This document shows, one piece after another, positions 50,976 to 61,260 of a stretch of 64,000 bases of DNA (the first letter of the stretch is position 1; every line of letters starts with the position of its first letter). The notes below the pieces were generated by a model, which was not told the DNA's origin, ran no database searches, and saw only the letters and a list, made by a program, of their open reading frames with translations. The stretch is from Lachnospiraceae bacterium (GTDB lineage Bacteria > Bacillota > Clostridia > Lachnospirales > Lachnospiraceae). The stretch is taken from contig CP107199.1 of the NCBI GenBank assembly GCA_025758065.1, forward strand, positions 310,001 to 374,000, in the 5' to 3' direction. A program made the translations under genes and the position numbers.

Positions 50976-51932
50976 CTATTTCTTTCTTGCAGTAACAGAG
51001 AGCCATTCTCCCTGATAAGTGATCTCTACAACTTCCAGTTCTTCACTGGCAGCAAATGCAGCCCGGACTGCTTCTTCCTTCAGGTTGATAATACCGGAAG
51101 TAATGAAATATCCACCCTTTTTCAAGTGTACCGGGATCTCTTTTACCAGCATGATGATAACATCTGCTAAAATATTAGCAACTACGATATCATATTTCTC
51201 ATATCCGGCCCAGTCCTGAACAGCCTTGTCATCAATGATATTTCCCTGAAGTACATGGAAACGGTCGCTGCTTATATCGTTGGAAGCCAGATTTTCACCA
51301 ACAGCTGTAATGGCATTTTCATCCAGATCTGTTCCCCAGACTTCCTTTGCACCCAGTTTTAAAGCAGTAATGCCTAAAATACCACTTCCCGTTCCTACAT
51401 CCAGGATCTCGCTTTCGCTGTGGACATATTTTTCCAGCTGGCGGATGCAAAGCTGAGTCGTTTCATGCATACCGGTTCCGAAAGCAGTTCCCGGATCGAT
51501 CTGTACTAACAGCTTGTCCTTGTGTTCTTCCGGAATAGTCTCCCAGGTTGGCTTGATCAGGATATGATCTACTGTAAAAGGCTTAAAATACTGCTTCCAG
51601 TTGTTGATCCAGTCCTTATCTTCCGTTTCAGAAGCTTCGATAGAACGCTGTCCCAGATTTGTATATGCAGCCAGCTCATCCAGTCCTTCTTCCACACGGC
51701 GAAGCGTCTCCTCTACCTGGTCATCATCATCCAGATAAAAGCTTACCTTTGCAACACCTTCATCCGGCGGAAGCTCCGGAAGGATATCTATGAACATGCC
51801 TTTTGTTTCTTTTTCTGTAAGAGGCACATTATCTTCTACTTCAATGCCCTCAATACCCACATCATCCAGCATGCTGCTTACCAGATCAACTGCTTCTGTG
51901 GTAGTAGTCAGAGTGAATTTTTTCCACTTCAT
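50976..51932 (-). CDS. prmA: Ribosomal protein L11 methyltransferase
   Basis: 318 residues. N-terminal L11-binding domain (about 1-120), class I SAM domain with LDVGTGSGILGITALKLGAK (about 177) and the product-site motif NILADVII (the N-I/V-x-A hallmark of PrmA). Trimethylates L11. First of a coupled prmA-rsmE-cysteine desulfurase-thiI run. Confidence 0.96.
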   Translation of the reverse strand: MKWKKFTLTTTTEAVDLVSSMLDDVGIEGIEVEDNVPLTEKETKGMFIDILPELPPDEGVAKVSFYLDDDDQVEETLRRVEEGLDELAAYTNLGQRSIEASETEDKDWINNWKQYFKPFTVDHILIKPTWETIPEEHKDKLLVQIDPGTAFGTGMHETTQLCIRQLEKYVHSESEILDVGTGSGILGITALKLGAKEVWGTDLDENAITAVGENLASNDISSDRFHVLQGNIIDDKAVQDWAGYEKYDIVVANILADVIIMLVKEIPVHLKKGGYFITSGIINLKEEAVRAAFAASEELEVVEITYQGEWLSVTARKK

Positions 51933-51947
51933 AATGCATTTCTCCTT

Positions 51948-52703
51948 TTAATGACCCGTCAGAATTTTTATAAATAAGATCCCCAGTACCACCAGAACAA
52001 CCGGACGGACGATTTTCTGGCCATCATGGACTACCAGCCCTGAGCCCAGGTAATTGCCTGCTACAGAACAGGCTGCTGCTGCCAGTCCCAGAGGATAATA
52101 AACATTTTCTGCTATAATAAATGTCACCAGTGCTGCCACATTAGATGAAAGATTAATGATCTTCGTCTGTGCGGATGCGCTGCGGGTATCCATTTTTGCT
52201 GCTCCTGTAAATACAAGCAGTAAAAAAGTTCCTGTACCCGGTCCGTAAAAACCGTCATAACAGCCGATGAAGAAAGCCGCGGTCACAGAGATCAGAAACA
52301 TCTTTTTGTAAGGAACGGTTCCTGTATTTTCATCTTCTCCCATGTTTTTGTTTTTTAATACATGATAAGCTACGATCGGAAGGACCACGATCATCATATG
52401 CCGGATCACAGAATCTGAAACCAGCAGCGACACCTTTGCTCCCAGAACAGAACCTGTCATAGCACAGACTGCCGATGCTATGGCCATTTTCATTTTTCCT
52501 TTTAAATAACCATGTTTTAAAAGTCTCACCGCAGAAATGGAAGTTCCTATGGTAGAACCCATTTTATTGGTTCCAAGAGCCAGATGGGCCGGAACCCCTG
52601 CGATCAGATATCCAGGGAGAGAAATAAGTCCCCCGCCTCCGGCAATGGAATCTACAAGACCTGCCAGAAATACCAACGGGCAGACGATCAGATAAGCTGT
52701 CAC
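51948..52703 (-). CDS. TSUP (TauE/SafE) family transporter
   Basis: About 251 residues with seven to eight TM helices in two repeated halves. The family motif LVDSIAGGGGLISLPGYL is at about 14-31 and the related FIGCYDGFYGPGTGTFLLLV at about 146. Moves sulfite, sulfonates or sulfoacetate-like anions. The GTG at 52703 is preferred as start since GAGAGGAAATAATT precedes it; the ATG at 52742 has no RBS. Near sulfur-transfer genes, though no functional link is shown. Confidence 0.88.
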   Translation of the reverse strand: MTAYLIVCPLVFLAGLVDSIAGGGGLISLPGYLIAGVPAHLALGTNKMGSTIGTSISAVRLLKHGYLKGKMKMAIASAVCAMTGSVLGAKVSLLVSDSVIRHMMIVVLPIVAYHVLKNKNMGEDENTGTVPYKKMFLISVTAAFFIGCYDGFYGPGTGTFLLLVFTGAAKMDTRSASAQTKIINLSSNVAALVTFIIAENVYYPLGLAAAACSVAGNYLGSGLVVHDGQKIVRPVVLVVLGILFIKILTGH

Positions 52704-52804
52704 AATTATTTCCTCTCTTTCGTACAGTACAAAGCAACTCATATCTTAACACAGTTTAAATGCACTGGCAATAAAAGGCCGCTTATTTTTGCATATTCTT
52801 CCCT

Positions 52805-53926
52805 TTACTCCTGCGCTTTCACTGCCCAGCGAAGCTTTGTAGACTTAGCCCTTCCGTTTTTGGCACATTCTTCTGCAGACGGGCGGATCACATCCTGGTT
52901 GATCTGGCTGTAGATCCCGGCTTTTAAGCCTTCTTTAAAGGCTTTCTTTACCAGGCGGTCTTCGCCGGAATGGAAGGTAAGGATCGCAGCTCTCCCCCCT
53001 GGCTTTAATGCACCTGGAAGTTTATCCAAAAATGCATACAATACCTCAAATTCACTGTTAATATCAATACGCAGTGCCTGGAAGGTGCGCTGGCAGGATT
53101 TCTTTACCGCCTCTTTTTTCTCTGCTTCCGGCAGGAAAGAAAGTGCTTCTTCAATCACTTCTTTTAACCGGGTAGTTGTTTCAATGGGTCTGCCATGCTT
53201 CTTCTCATTCATCACTTTTCTTGCGATCTGCTCTGCATATGGCTCATCTGAGTTTTCCACCAGCATTCCCTTTAATTCTTCAAAATTAAGTTTTTTTAAA
53301 CGCTCCGCCGCAGTTTCTCCTTTAGAAGGATCAAGACGCAGGTCCAGCGGGCCTTCATTTTTAAAAGAAAAACCTCTGTCTGGATTGTCGATCTGCATGG
53401 AAGAAACTCCCAGATCAGCTAAAACAAAGTCAAATCCCCCTGCTTCCTCTGCCACCTGGTCAATATTTGCAAAGTTTAAATGCTTAATAGTTAAAATATC
53501 CGGTCCAAAGCCTTTATCTGTCAGACGTTTTCTGGTTTTTTCCATTTCAATGGTATCCACATCCAGAGCATATATGTGGCCTTCGCCCTTTAAGCAGGCT
53601 AACATATGGCTGGTATGACCACCATATCCCAAGGTTGCATCCAGTCCGGTCTGTCCAGGCTGGATGTTCAGGAAATCCAAAATTTCCTTTACCATAATAG
53701 AAATATGCATACCTGCAGGTGTACTGCCCTTACTAATGACCTTTGCAATGGTATCCCCGTATTTTTCCGGCTGGAGTTCTTTGTATTTCTCTTTATAGGA
53801 TCTTGGATGAGTTCCTTTGTAACGGACACGGCGCTTATGAGGTGTTTGTGGAGTTTCTGCCTGGTCTGCTGTTCCTGGGGTTTTACCAGCACCTTTTAAA
53901 TTGTTCTCTTCCATATTCTTCTCCAT
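52805..53926 (-). CDS. rsmH: 16S rRNA m4C1402 methyltransferase RsmH with N-terminal extension
   Basis: About 373 residues versus roughly 312 in the family. The first 60-70 residues are low complexity and basic (HKRRVRYKGTHPRSYKEKYK). The core begins around HISIMVKEILDFL, with SAM motif DATLGYGGHTSHML and FVLADLGVSSMQIDNPDRGFS. It is away from the usual mraZ-rsmH-ftsL cluster. Start 53926 follows AGAAGGAG. A broken R1-like end (ATGTACTCTCGATGTACTCT, about 53945) lies just upstream. Confidence 0.93.
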   Translation of the reverse strand: MEKNMEENNLKGAGKTPGTADQAETPQTPHKRRVRYKGTHPRSYKEKYKELQPEKYGDTIAKVISKGSTPAGMHISIMVKEILDFLNIQPGQTGLDATLGYGGHTSHMLACLKGEGHIYALDVDTIEMEKTRKRLTDKGFGPDILTIKHLNFANIDQVAEEAGGFDFVLADLGVSSMQIDNPDRGFSFKNEGPLDLRLDPSKGETAAERLKKLNFEELKGMLVENSDEPYAEQIARKVMNEKKHGRPIETTTRLKEVIEEALSFLPEAEKKEAVKKSCQRTFQALRIDINSEFEVLYAFLDKLPGALKPGGRAAILTFHSGEDRLVKKAFKEGLKAGIYSQINQDVIRPSAEECAKNGRAKSTKLRWAVKAQE

Positions 53927-54010
53927 TTTTCTCCTTCTTATCTTTATGTACTCTCGATGTACTCTCAAAATCTTTACAACATCTTTACAAAAAGGTATCA
54001 GATCACAGTT

Positions 54011-55864
54011 TTATGCCTGTTCTCTGATCGCTGCCAGGAAACGTTCTCCATATTTCTCATATTTAAACTCTCCCACACCAGATACAGAAAGCATTTCTTC
54101 CTTATTTGCAGGCTTTATAATACACATATGGGCCAGTGTCTTATCAGAAAATACAATATAAGGAGGAACTTTTTCTTCTTTGGCGATCTGTACCCGAAGC
54201 TTTCGCAGCATTTCAAATAATGTTTCCTCTGCCTCTGTAAAATCACCTGCTCCGGCCAGGGCGCTCTTTTTCTTCCTGCTCTTCTTCTGTGTTTCCTGCT
54301 CACTTTTTGTCTGCTCTTTTGCCAGCTTCATCCATACTGTTTCTTCATTATTTAACACAGATCCGGCCTTGGTCGTCAGACGTAAAACTGCATATTCATC
54401 ATTGGTAGCTGTAATATACCCGTCTAACTGCAGCTGGTTTAAAATCTGGCGCAGACGGTATACCGGAACTTTCGCCAGTGAGCCATACTCTGGATTTTCA
54501 TTCATCCCATAGCCCCGGATCTTAGCCGTATTTGCTCCATGGACTGTATCAATGATCACTGTTGCCCCATATCTCTGTCTGCTGGTTTCAATACAAGAAA
54601 GAAGTGCTTTTGCCATCTCTGTTATATCAGTATTTTCAAATTGCGTAAGACAATTGGAACAGTTTCCGCAGTAATTACTGCCGTATTCCCCAAAATAACG
54701 TAGGATATAATCCCGCAGACACTCATGGGTAAAGCAGTAAAAAGTCATTTTTTTCAGACGTTCTCTGTCCCGCTCCATAACTAACTGTCTTGTCATAGGG
54801 TCTAAGGCTTCATTATCCTGATTATGGTCAATGAAAAACTGGTTCGTAATTACGTCCTGTCCCCCGTAAAGAAGAATGCACTCCGCCGGTTCCCCATCGC
54901 GGCCTGCTCTTCCTGCTTCCTGGTAATAGGATTCCATATTTTTCGGCATATTATAATGAATAACAAAGCGCACATTTGACTTATCAATTCCCATTCCAAA
55001 AGCATTGGTAGCTACCATGATCCGCACATTGTCATAGATAAACTCCTCCTGATTGTGCTTTCGCTCCGCATCACTTAAGCCTGCATGGTAGCGGGTGACA
55101 GAAAAGCCTTCTTTGATCAGCTTTTCACATACTTCTTCCACGATCTTGCGGGTAAGACAATAGACAATGCCGCTTTCTGCCTTATGCTGCTCTAACAGCT
55201 CTACTAATGCCTGATATCTGTCTTTAGGTGTCTGTACTCCAAAATACAGATTGGTCCGGTCAAAACCGGTGGTTAAAACTTCTGGTTCCTGAAGCATAAG
55301 AATGTCTATGATATCATCCCTTACCTCTGCAGTTGCAGTAGCCGTAAAAGCACTGACTACAGGCCGCTTTGGAAGACGTTTAATAAAATCTACGATCTTC
55401 AGATAACTTGGCCTAAAATCCTGTCCCCACTGGGAAACACAATGTGCTTCATCCACTGCCACCATGGAAATATTTACCTGTGGATCTAAGGCAAACCGAA
55501 GAAAATCCTCTGTTACCAAACGCTCCGGCGCTACATATATAATAGGATATCTTCCCGTTCTGGCTAATTCCAGTACCTTTCTATATTGACCAGGCGTAAG
55601 AGAACTGTTTAAATAAGCTGCCAGGATACCAGCCTGGTTTAAGTTGCTTACCTGGTCTTTCATTAAGGATATAAGAGGCGAAACCACAAGTGTGATCCCG
55701 CCCATCATAAGTGCCGGTATCTGATAGCAAAGGGACTTTCCTGCCCCCGTTGGCATGATGCCAAGGACATCTCTTCCTTCTAAAATGGCACCTATCAGTT
55801 TTTCCTGTCCATCCCTAAAGGTATCATATCCAAAATAATGCTTCAAGATCTCGTATTGATTCAT
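54011..55864 (-). CDS. recQ: ATP-dependent DNA helicase RecQ
   Basis: About 617 residues. SF2 helicase with Walker A MPTGAGKSLCYQIPAL (about 45) and DEAH in VAVDEAHCVSQWGQDFRP, the zinc-binding C-x-CxxC cluster in YCGNCSNCL, an RQC winged helix and a C-terminal HRDC domain (about 540-610). Unwinds recombination intermediates. The ATG at 55864 lies immediately after the stop of the SEC-C gene, so re-initiation is likely. Confidence 0.96.
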   Translation of the reverse strand: MNQYEILKHYFGYDTFRDGQEKLIGAILEGRDVLGIMPTGAGKSLCYQIPALMMGGITLVVSPLISLMKDQVSNLNQAGILAAYLNSSLTPGQYRKVLELARTGRYPIIYVAPERLVTEDFLRFALDPQVNISMVAVDEAHCVSQWGQDFRPSYLKIVDFIKRLPKRPVVSAFTATATAEVRDDIIDILMLQEPEVLTTGFDRTNLYFGVQTPKDRYQALVELLEQHKAESGIVYCLTRKIVEEVCEKLIKEGFSVTRYHAGLSDAERKHNQEEFIYDNVRIMVATNAFGMGIDKSNVRFVIHYNMPKNMESYYQEAGRAGRDGEPAECILLYGGQDVITNQFFIDHNQDNEALDPMTRQLVMERDRERLKKMTFYCFTHECLRDYILRYFGEYGSNYCGNCSNCLTQFENTDITEMAKALLSCIETSRQRYGATVIIDTVHGANTAKIRGYGMNENPEYGSLAKVPVYRLRQILNQLQLDGYITATNDEYAVLRLTTKAGSVLNNEETVWMKLAKEQTKSEQETQKKSRKKKSALAGAGDFTEAEETLFEMLRKLRVQIAKEEKVPPYIVFSDKTLAHMCIIKPANKEEMLSVSGVGEFKYEKYGERFLAAIREQA

Positions 55865-55866
55865 AT

Positions 55867-57288
55867 TTATGCCTGATTCTTTCCGCAGCACTTTTTATAC
55901 TTTTTGCCGCTTCCACATGGGCATGGATCATTTGGATAGATTTTTGTAGTCTTACAGACTACCTGTCCATTTGCCTTGCCCTGATTTAAAAGACCTGCTG
56001 CAATGTCCGTATTTTTCTTCTCTGCAGCCATGCGCACTGCCAGTCCATCTGCGCTAAATCCCCTGTTACACCATAAATGTTCTGCATTGGACATCTCCAT
56101 TGCATAGCGCAGTGGTTCTTTTGCATCTTTGATATCCTCAAAAGATGCTCCGATCTGTCTTAAGGTATTTAAAACAAACTGAATCTGCGCCTGAGGATCT
56201 GGCTCTGCTCCACCTTTTCCTACATCTGTGCCCATATCACGAAGCTTTGCAATAAAGACTTCTAAGTATACCTCCGGGGTAGTCCCTGCTGCCTGTGCCG
56301 CTGCTTCTAATTCTTTTCCATATTTTCCCTTCAGATAGTTTCTTAAATTCTTTTCTGCAGTGGAGATCACATGGTAGTCTTCGTTTACATACTTTAAAAA
56401 TTCTTCTTTTGCTGGAAGGTACATTGGCTTGTCCATGGTGTCACGCAGCAGCTTTCTGTAGGAAGTTTTCTCCCCTGCAGATGCAAAAAACTGGTCGAAA
56501 TCCTTTTCCTCCACGTTCTGTCCGCCCTTTTTTGCAAATGCTTTTACCATTTCCTTCTGTTCGTTCTGGAAATCTTCTGTAAAAGAAGGATGTACAAACA
56601 GACCGTCCATGGTAGCCAGTACCTCCGGAACTGTATCTCCGATCAGCTGCTGTAAGGTACAAATCCCTAAATATCTTGGCTGGAAAAGGATGGTATTGCG
56701 ATAGCTTCCTTCTTCTCTTGCGTAGCCTTCAAAATCATCCAGATTCTTTTCGTAATGGCGCAGCAGAAGCTCAAAGTCATGAAGAGCCACTACACCATAC
56801 AGATGGGAAGCTGCCAGCACATAGTCAGAAAGCATGCGCATATAAGCTCTTCTTTTTCTGTATACAATATCCTGTGATAAGGCTTCGTAAGCTTCCATGC
56901 AGCCATACTCATCACACAGAACTGCCAACATCTCATCTTTTCCATAAAAAGCCAGGCAGAAGCCTTCAAATAAAGCAGAATCGCTCATAACAGATGCAAT
57001 TCTCTCAATTCTGTCTGCCTTCTTTAATTTTACTTTTTCCGCTTCCTCTGCCTGAATGTCCTGCCACAGTTTCAGGGATCCTCCTGAAATAATGGACTCC
57101 ATTGCAAAGTCGATCTTTTCTCCTGTCTCCCCTTCGATCACAGGACGCAGATCATCTGTATCTGCATTTTGTACCATACGGAAATCATCATTGCCGGATA
57201 ATACTCTGAGCATCAGCTGATATAGGGTTTTGATCTCATCCGCTTTGTATTTCTGCAGTTTTTTGGTGATCTGTGCTTTTATTTCCAT
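55867..57288 (-). CDS. SEC-C zinc-motif protein of unknown function
   Basis: 473 residues, mostly helical. The only clear domain is a C-terminal SEC-C motif (PNDPCPCGSGKKYKKCCGK, about 450-470), the zinc-binding tail found on SecA and many unrelated proteins. The middle has no known fold I can name. Co-transcribed with recQ, two bases apart. Function is unknown; a nucleic-acid or ribosome-associated role is a guess. Confidence 0.75.
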   Translation of the reverse strand: MEIKAQITKKLQKYKADEIKTLYQLMLRVLSGNDDFRMVQNADTDDLRPVIEGETGEKIDFAMESIISGGSLKLWQDIQAEEAEKVKLKKADRIERIASVMSDSALFEGFCLAFYGKDEMLAVLCDEYGCMEAYEALSQDIVYRKRRAYMRMLSDYVLAASHLYGVVALHDFELLLRHYEKNLDDFEGYAREEGSYRNTILFQPRYLGICTLQQLIGDTVPEVLATMDGLFVHPSFTEDFQNEQKEMVKAFAKKGGQNVEEKDFDQFFASAGEKTSYRKLLRDTMDKPMYLPAKEEFLKYVNEDYHVISTAEKNLRNYLKGKYGKELEAAAQAAGTTPEVYLEVFIAKLRDMGTDVGKGGAEPDPQAQIQFVLNTLRQIGASFEDIKDAKEPLRYAMEMSNAEHLWCNRGFSADGLAVRMAAEKKNTDIAAGLLNQGKANGQVVCKTTKIYPNDPCPCGSGKKYKKCCGKNQA

Positions 57289-57420
57289 TCTGTCTTATCC
57301 TCATTTCCTTATTTCAAAAAAATAACCCAGAAATCATGTAACCTTCCGGGGCTTTCCCTGTTATTATAAAGCAGAAGGGCATATGCTTCAAGCATTTTAT
57401 TTTAAACTTCCGGGTACATA

Positions 57421-57468
57421 AAAAAAACGGAAAACAGGTACATAGCTGCACCAGTTTCCGTTTTTTTA
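57421..57468. terminator. Terminator-like hairpin
   Basis: AAAAAAACGGAAA and TTTCCGTTTTTTT form a perfect stem usable in both directions, within the 333-bp gap between the SEC-C and OFA transporter genes. Confidence 0.75.
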
Positions 57469-57483
57469 CAAACTTTTATTTTT

Positions 57484-57566
57484 TGATACCAGGGTCAAAA
57501 GGTCATAAATCCGATGCAAGCTTGCTTGCAGGAGGATTTTTGAACTTGGGACCCTGGCATCATCAT
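57484..57566. repeat. R4 long palindrome, copy 2
   Basis: TGATACCAGGGTCAAAAGG ... GGGACCCTGGCATCATCA around GCAAGCTTGCTTGC. Inverted relative to copy 1 at 26000-26074. Confidence 0.85.
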
Positions 57567-57621
57567 TGTTTAATCTGATCACAAGATTGGGCATAAAAGC
57601 ATTTTCATACTGTACTTCTTA

Positions 57622-58842
57622 CTATGCATTTTCCATCTTTGCTGCCATCTTCTGTGCGATCACGATCAGTACGATGGCTGCAACTGCTAATAATGCAGAT
57701 CCGATGAAGCCCATGGTGTACTGACCGGTGGTATCGTAGAAGTAAGCACTGATCTTAGGACCTACGAAAGCACCGATACCATATCCGATGAAGATCAGAC
57801 CGTAATTACGGTTGTAGAATTTAGAACCGAAGATCATACGTACCATTGGTGCGAATACTACTAACAATCCACCAAAGGAGAAACCTACTAAAACGATACA
57901 TACGATAAAGTATGAAAGTGTAGTAGCCTGAGTCAGCATTAACATGGAAACTCCGTTGATGACCATTAACAGGATCAGGCTCTTCCAGCCCTTTAAGATA
58001 TCGTAGATAAAACCAAATCCAATACGTCCGCACATGTTAGCCAGTGTCATAATGGATACACATAATGCAGCGGTCATTGCAGTCTGGCCAACCTGACGCT
58101 GTGCAATAGGGCTTGTGAAGGAAACCATCATGGTTCCGGCTGCATTTGCAAAAATGAACATTAATAACAGTACCCAGAATACAGGTGTCTTAACCATTTC
58201 GCCCATGCTGTAATCTTTTGTTTTTAATACCTTAACCTGCTCAGCGGATGGCTTCCAGCCTTCTGGAGCCCAGCCTTCCGGACAAGGAACGATCATTGCT
58301 GCTGCAATACCAACACCGATCAGGAATACGATTGCCAGGATACGGCAGGTCATCTGTGCGCCTACACGGTCAATGAGAGTCTGGGCAATAGGACTCATAA
58401 TGAAAGGACCGCAGGAAGCGCCGGCCTGAACCAGACCGGAAATAGAACCGGAACGGTCAGGGAACCATTTTAATGCTGTAGGAAGACATGCCGGGTAGAT
58501 CATACCGCCGCCGGCACCAGCCATTAATCCGTAAAATACATACAGCTGTGGGATGCTGGATGCAAAACCGGTTAAGAACCAGCCGCCTGCAAAAAGGCAA
58601 AGACCAATGTAAATGGTTTTTCTTGGGCTGATCTTCTCAGCTAAGGAACCGCCGATAAAGCCAACTGCACAGTATGTAAACATATAAATGGTATATGCCA
58701 GTGCGAATGCGGAATCGCTCCATCCAAATTTGGTTGTTAACGGGATACAAAACAGACTGAAGTAAGCAGTAGCAGAGGTAAATAAACTCTGCAGCCATAC
58801 ACCGGCAAACACTCTCCAGCGAGTTGCTTTTGTGATATTCAT
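57622..58842 (-). CDS. MFS transporter, oxalate/formate antiporter (OFA) family
   Basis: 406 residues, 12 predicted TM helices. OFA-like N-terminus (WRVFAGVWLQSLFTSATAYF) and loop SPRKTIYIGLCLFAGGWFL, and the TM4 motif GAGGGMIYPACLPTALKWFPD. OFA members exchange small carboxylates. Last gene of the MerR-controlled cluster, 37 bp after the GPH symporter gene, so it may import or export a substrate or product of the SDR. Confidence 0.88.
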   Translation of the reverse strand: MNITKATRWRVFAGVWLQSLFTSATAYFSLFCIPLTTKFGWSDSAFALAYTIYMFTYCAVGFIGGSLAEKISPRKTIYIGLCLFAGGWFLTGFASSIPQLYVFYGLMAGAGGGMIYPACLPTALKWFPDRSGSISGLVQAGASCGPFIMSPIAQTLIDRVGAQMTCRILAIVFLIGVGIAAAMIVPCPEGWAPEGWKPSAEQVKVLKTKDYSMGEMVKTPVFWVLLLMFIFANAAGTMMVSFTSPIAQRQVGQTAMTAALCVSIMTLANMCGRIGFGFIYDILKGWKSLILLMVINGVSMLMLTQATTLSYFIVCIVLVGFSFGGLLVVFAPMVRMIFGSKFYNRNYGLIFIGYGIGAFVGPKISAYFYDTTGQYTMGFIGSALLAVAAIVLIVIAQKMAAKMENA

Positions 58843-58879
58843 ACTCTAAACTCTCCTTAAAAATGTGACTTATAAAACT

Positions 58880-60286
58880 TTATGCATTTGCCTGTTCCGC
58901 AAGTTTGTGGCGCTCATCTAAGACTTTCATGATGCCGTCATACTCACGGTCCAGTTTATAAAACACCAGCAGTGCCAGAATAGCAATAAATACAGCTAAT
59001 GGTGCATAGTAGAACATGATGCGGATGCCCTTCATTGCAGTTTCACTCTGCACTGCCAGCTTGCCGTCATATCCATAAGCTCCCAACACCCAGCCAATAA
59101 CTGCAGACGCAAGAGCAGAACCAACGCGGACCCCTAAAGATGCAGCGGAATATACAAAACCTTCTGCACGGGTACCTGTTTTATACTCTCCATACTCAAT
59201 ACTGTCTGCGATCATACCAAACTTGGTAGCTGAAATACATGCAACACCCATTCCACGAAGGATCAGTCCCAGATACATAAGTCCCATGGACTGCTCTGCA
59301 AACAGGATCAGGACAACCTGTCCTGCAATACCCATTCCAGCGCCTCCGTAGAGCGCTACATTCCGTTTTCCGATTCTTTGTACAACCGGTATCAGAAGCA
59401 GCGGAACCAGAATGGATGCAAAAGTAGAACACATCATCATGGTCTTATTATAACCTGCATCCTGCATAACATATTTTGCAAAATACATGTTCATACCGTA
59501 AAGACTGGTCATTGCAGTGTAAAAAATGTTGACCATCAGCATGATGAACCAATATTTGTTAGCAAACAGGATCTTCACACCCTGTAATAAGGATAAAGAA
59601 GATTTTTTTCCTGTTTTCTGTTCCATAACACCGGAACCAACACGCTCTTTACAACCCAAAAATGTGATCAGGAACAGCCCGATAGAAACGATACCTACTA
59701 ACAGGAATGTCTTCTGCCAGCCGGCAGGTCCACCGCCAAATTTTTCTACCAGATCAGGGGCATAGGAGCTGATCACGAATACGCCTAAAGCTCCTAAACT
59801 TGCTCGGCTGATAGAAAGAAGTGCTCTTTCGTTCTGCTTGTTTGTCATAACGCTGCTTAAAACACCGTATGGCACGTTCATGGAAGTGAAAATACAGGTT
59901 GCCATCAGGTTATAGGAAATAAATGCATATATAACCTTTCCTGTTTCACTGAAATCCGGTACTGTAAACAACAGAACACAGCCGATGCAGTACGGAATTA
60001 CCATCCATAACAGCCACGGTCTTGCTTTTCCAAGCGGTGAATGGACATTTTCAATGATATATCCCATCATCATATCAGAAATACCATCGAAGATCTTGCT
60101 AACTAAAAGTACCGTTCCTACTGTAGCTGCACTGATGCAAGCCACATCTGTATAAAAGAAAACAATGTAAGAACCAATGGCTCCGTAAATGAAGCAAAAG
60201 GAGAAATCTCCCAGTCCATAGCAAAGGTACTCCATCAGGTCAATATTGTTTCTCTTTGATACATTTTTAAAACCAAAATTACCCAT
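58880..60286 (-). CDS. GPH-family cation symporter
   Basis: 468 residues, 12 TM helices. Glycoside-pentoside-hexuronide family signs: LMEYLCYGLGDFSFCFIYGA at the start, KIFDGISDMMMGYIIENVHS and GKARPWLLWMVIPY, and the GTRAEGFVYSAASLGVRVGS loop in the second half. Usual substrates are glycosides or sugar acids, although this family also includes transporters for other small molecules. Second gene of the SDR operon. Confidence 0.9.
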   Translation of the reverse strand: MGNFGFKNVSKRNNIDLMEYLCYGLGDFSFCFIYGAIGSYIVFFYTDVACISAATVGTVLLVSKIFDGISDMMMGYIIENVHSPLGKARPWLLWMVIPYCIGCVLLFTVPDFSETGKVIYAFISYNLMATCIFTSMNVPYGVLSSVMTNKQNERALLSISRASLGALGVFVISSYAPDLVEKFGGGPAGWQKTFLLVGIVSIGLFLITFLGCKERVGSGVMEQKTGKKSSLSLLQGVKILFANKYWFIMLMVNIFYTAMTSLYGMNMYFAKYVMQDAGYNKTMMMCSTFASILVPLLLIPVVQRIGKRNVALYGGAGMGIAGQVVLILFAEQSMGLMYLGLILRGMGVACISATKFGMIADSIEYGEYKTGTRAEGFVYSAASLGVRVGSALASAVIGWVLGAYGYDGKLAVQSETAMKGIRIMFYYAPLAVFIAILALLVFYKLDREYDGIMKVLDERHKLAEQANA

Positions 60287-60367
60287 TTTCCTTTTATCCC
60301 CAACTTCTGTTTACTATTATCCATGGTGGTGGCCCCTACAGGCAGCACCACCATTTTATTCAGCATA

Positions 60368-60398
60368 CTAATACATGGTTTACGAAACGATGTACTAG
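60368..60398. repeat. Minimal R5 copy over the SDR stop codon
   Basis: CTAATACATGG-tttacg-AAACGATGTACTAG. Only the two ends of the 165-bp element at 47653 remain. The TAG in its right-end CTAG is the stop codon of the SDR gene (60395-60397). Confidence 0.7.
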
Positions 60399-61177
60399 CA
60401 CTGAAGGGTTCCCAGATCCAGGGCAACGTCTCTGCCGTTGAACTTACCAGCTGCACGGCTGGTTCCAAGCCAGTAAACCATATCAGAAATATCCTCAACA
60501 TCCAGGAAAGGAACTCCTGCGTACATTTCCTTATAATCCTTAAAGTTCTTTCCAGTCAGCTCATTAATGAACTCTACATAGCTCTGGGTTTCGCACATTG
60601 GAGTCTTAACCTTGGTTGGGCAAAGTGCATTAACAATGATCCCCTTGCTTCCAACTTCTTTTGCCAGGGTCTTGGTCAGGCCTAAAACTCCCCATTTAGC
60701 CATACAATACGTAGCTAACTTTGGAGTTCCGTAAAGACCACTGGTAGAAGCAATGTTGATGATCCTTCCGAAGCCCTGCTTTAACATATACTGTGTTGCG
60801 TACTTGTCAGTTCTCCAGGTACCGATCAGGTCAATGTTAATAACCTTTTCTACCTGCTCATCTGTCAGCTCCCAGGTGTTTCCAAAGTTAATAACGCCCG
60901 CATTGGCGATAACCACATCTAAACGTCCGAACTTTTCCCATGCCTTTGCAAATAAATTTTCCATATCAGGTGTACTGCAGATGTTTGCCTTAACAGCTAA
61001 AACTTCAGCGCCTAATTCATTTAATTCTTTGATGGTTTCCTGGAATCTTTCATCTTCTGGATCCAGCATATCTGCCAGAACTACATTAAATCCGTTCTGC
61101 GCATACTTGACTGCATGGGCACGTCCCTGTCCCATAGCTCCTCCGGTGATCAATACTGTCTTCTTCTGTTCACTCAT
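60395..61177 (-). CDS. Short-chain dehydrogenase/reductase (carveol-dehydrogenase-like)
   Basis: 260 residues. Rossmann NAD(P) motif TGGAMGQGRA (TGxxxGxG), NAG, catalytic Ser in NIASTSGLYG and YCMAK (YxxxK). The tail CPTKVKTPM and DISDMVYWLGTSRAAGKFNG resembles the mycofactocin-coupled SDR subgroup that oxidises alcohols such as carveol, but no mycofactocin genes are present. Acts on an unknown hydroxy or keto small molecule. The start at 61177 follows AAAGGGG; a GTG 18 bp upstream is less likely. First gene of a MerR-controlled operon with two MFS transporters. Confidence 0.88.
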   Translation of the reverse strand: MSEQKKTVLITGGAMGQGRAHAVKYAQNGFNVVLADMLDPEDERFQETIKELNELGAEVLAVKANICSTPDMENLFAKAWEKFGRLDVVIANAGVINFGNTWELTDEQVEKVINIDLIGTWRTDKYATQYMLKQGFGRIINIASTSGLYGTPKLATYCMAKWGVLGLTKTLAKEVGSKGIIVNALCPTKVKTPMCETQSYVEFINELTGKNFKDYKEMYAGVPFLDVEDISDMVYWLGTSRAAGKFNGRDVALDLGTLQC

Positions 61178-61260
61178 GACCTTTTCCCCTTTCACTTTTA
61201 AGTGGTTTAAATATGTTCGTTAATTAGTTTGTTACTTTTTTAACTTGCTTATCTGCCACT

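Noticed and set aside
60355..60398. Transcription terminator after the SDR gene
   Set aside because: The palindrome is an R5 minimal repeat without a T-run, and the operon appears to continue into the GPH symporter.
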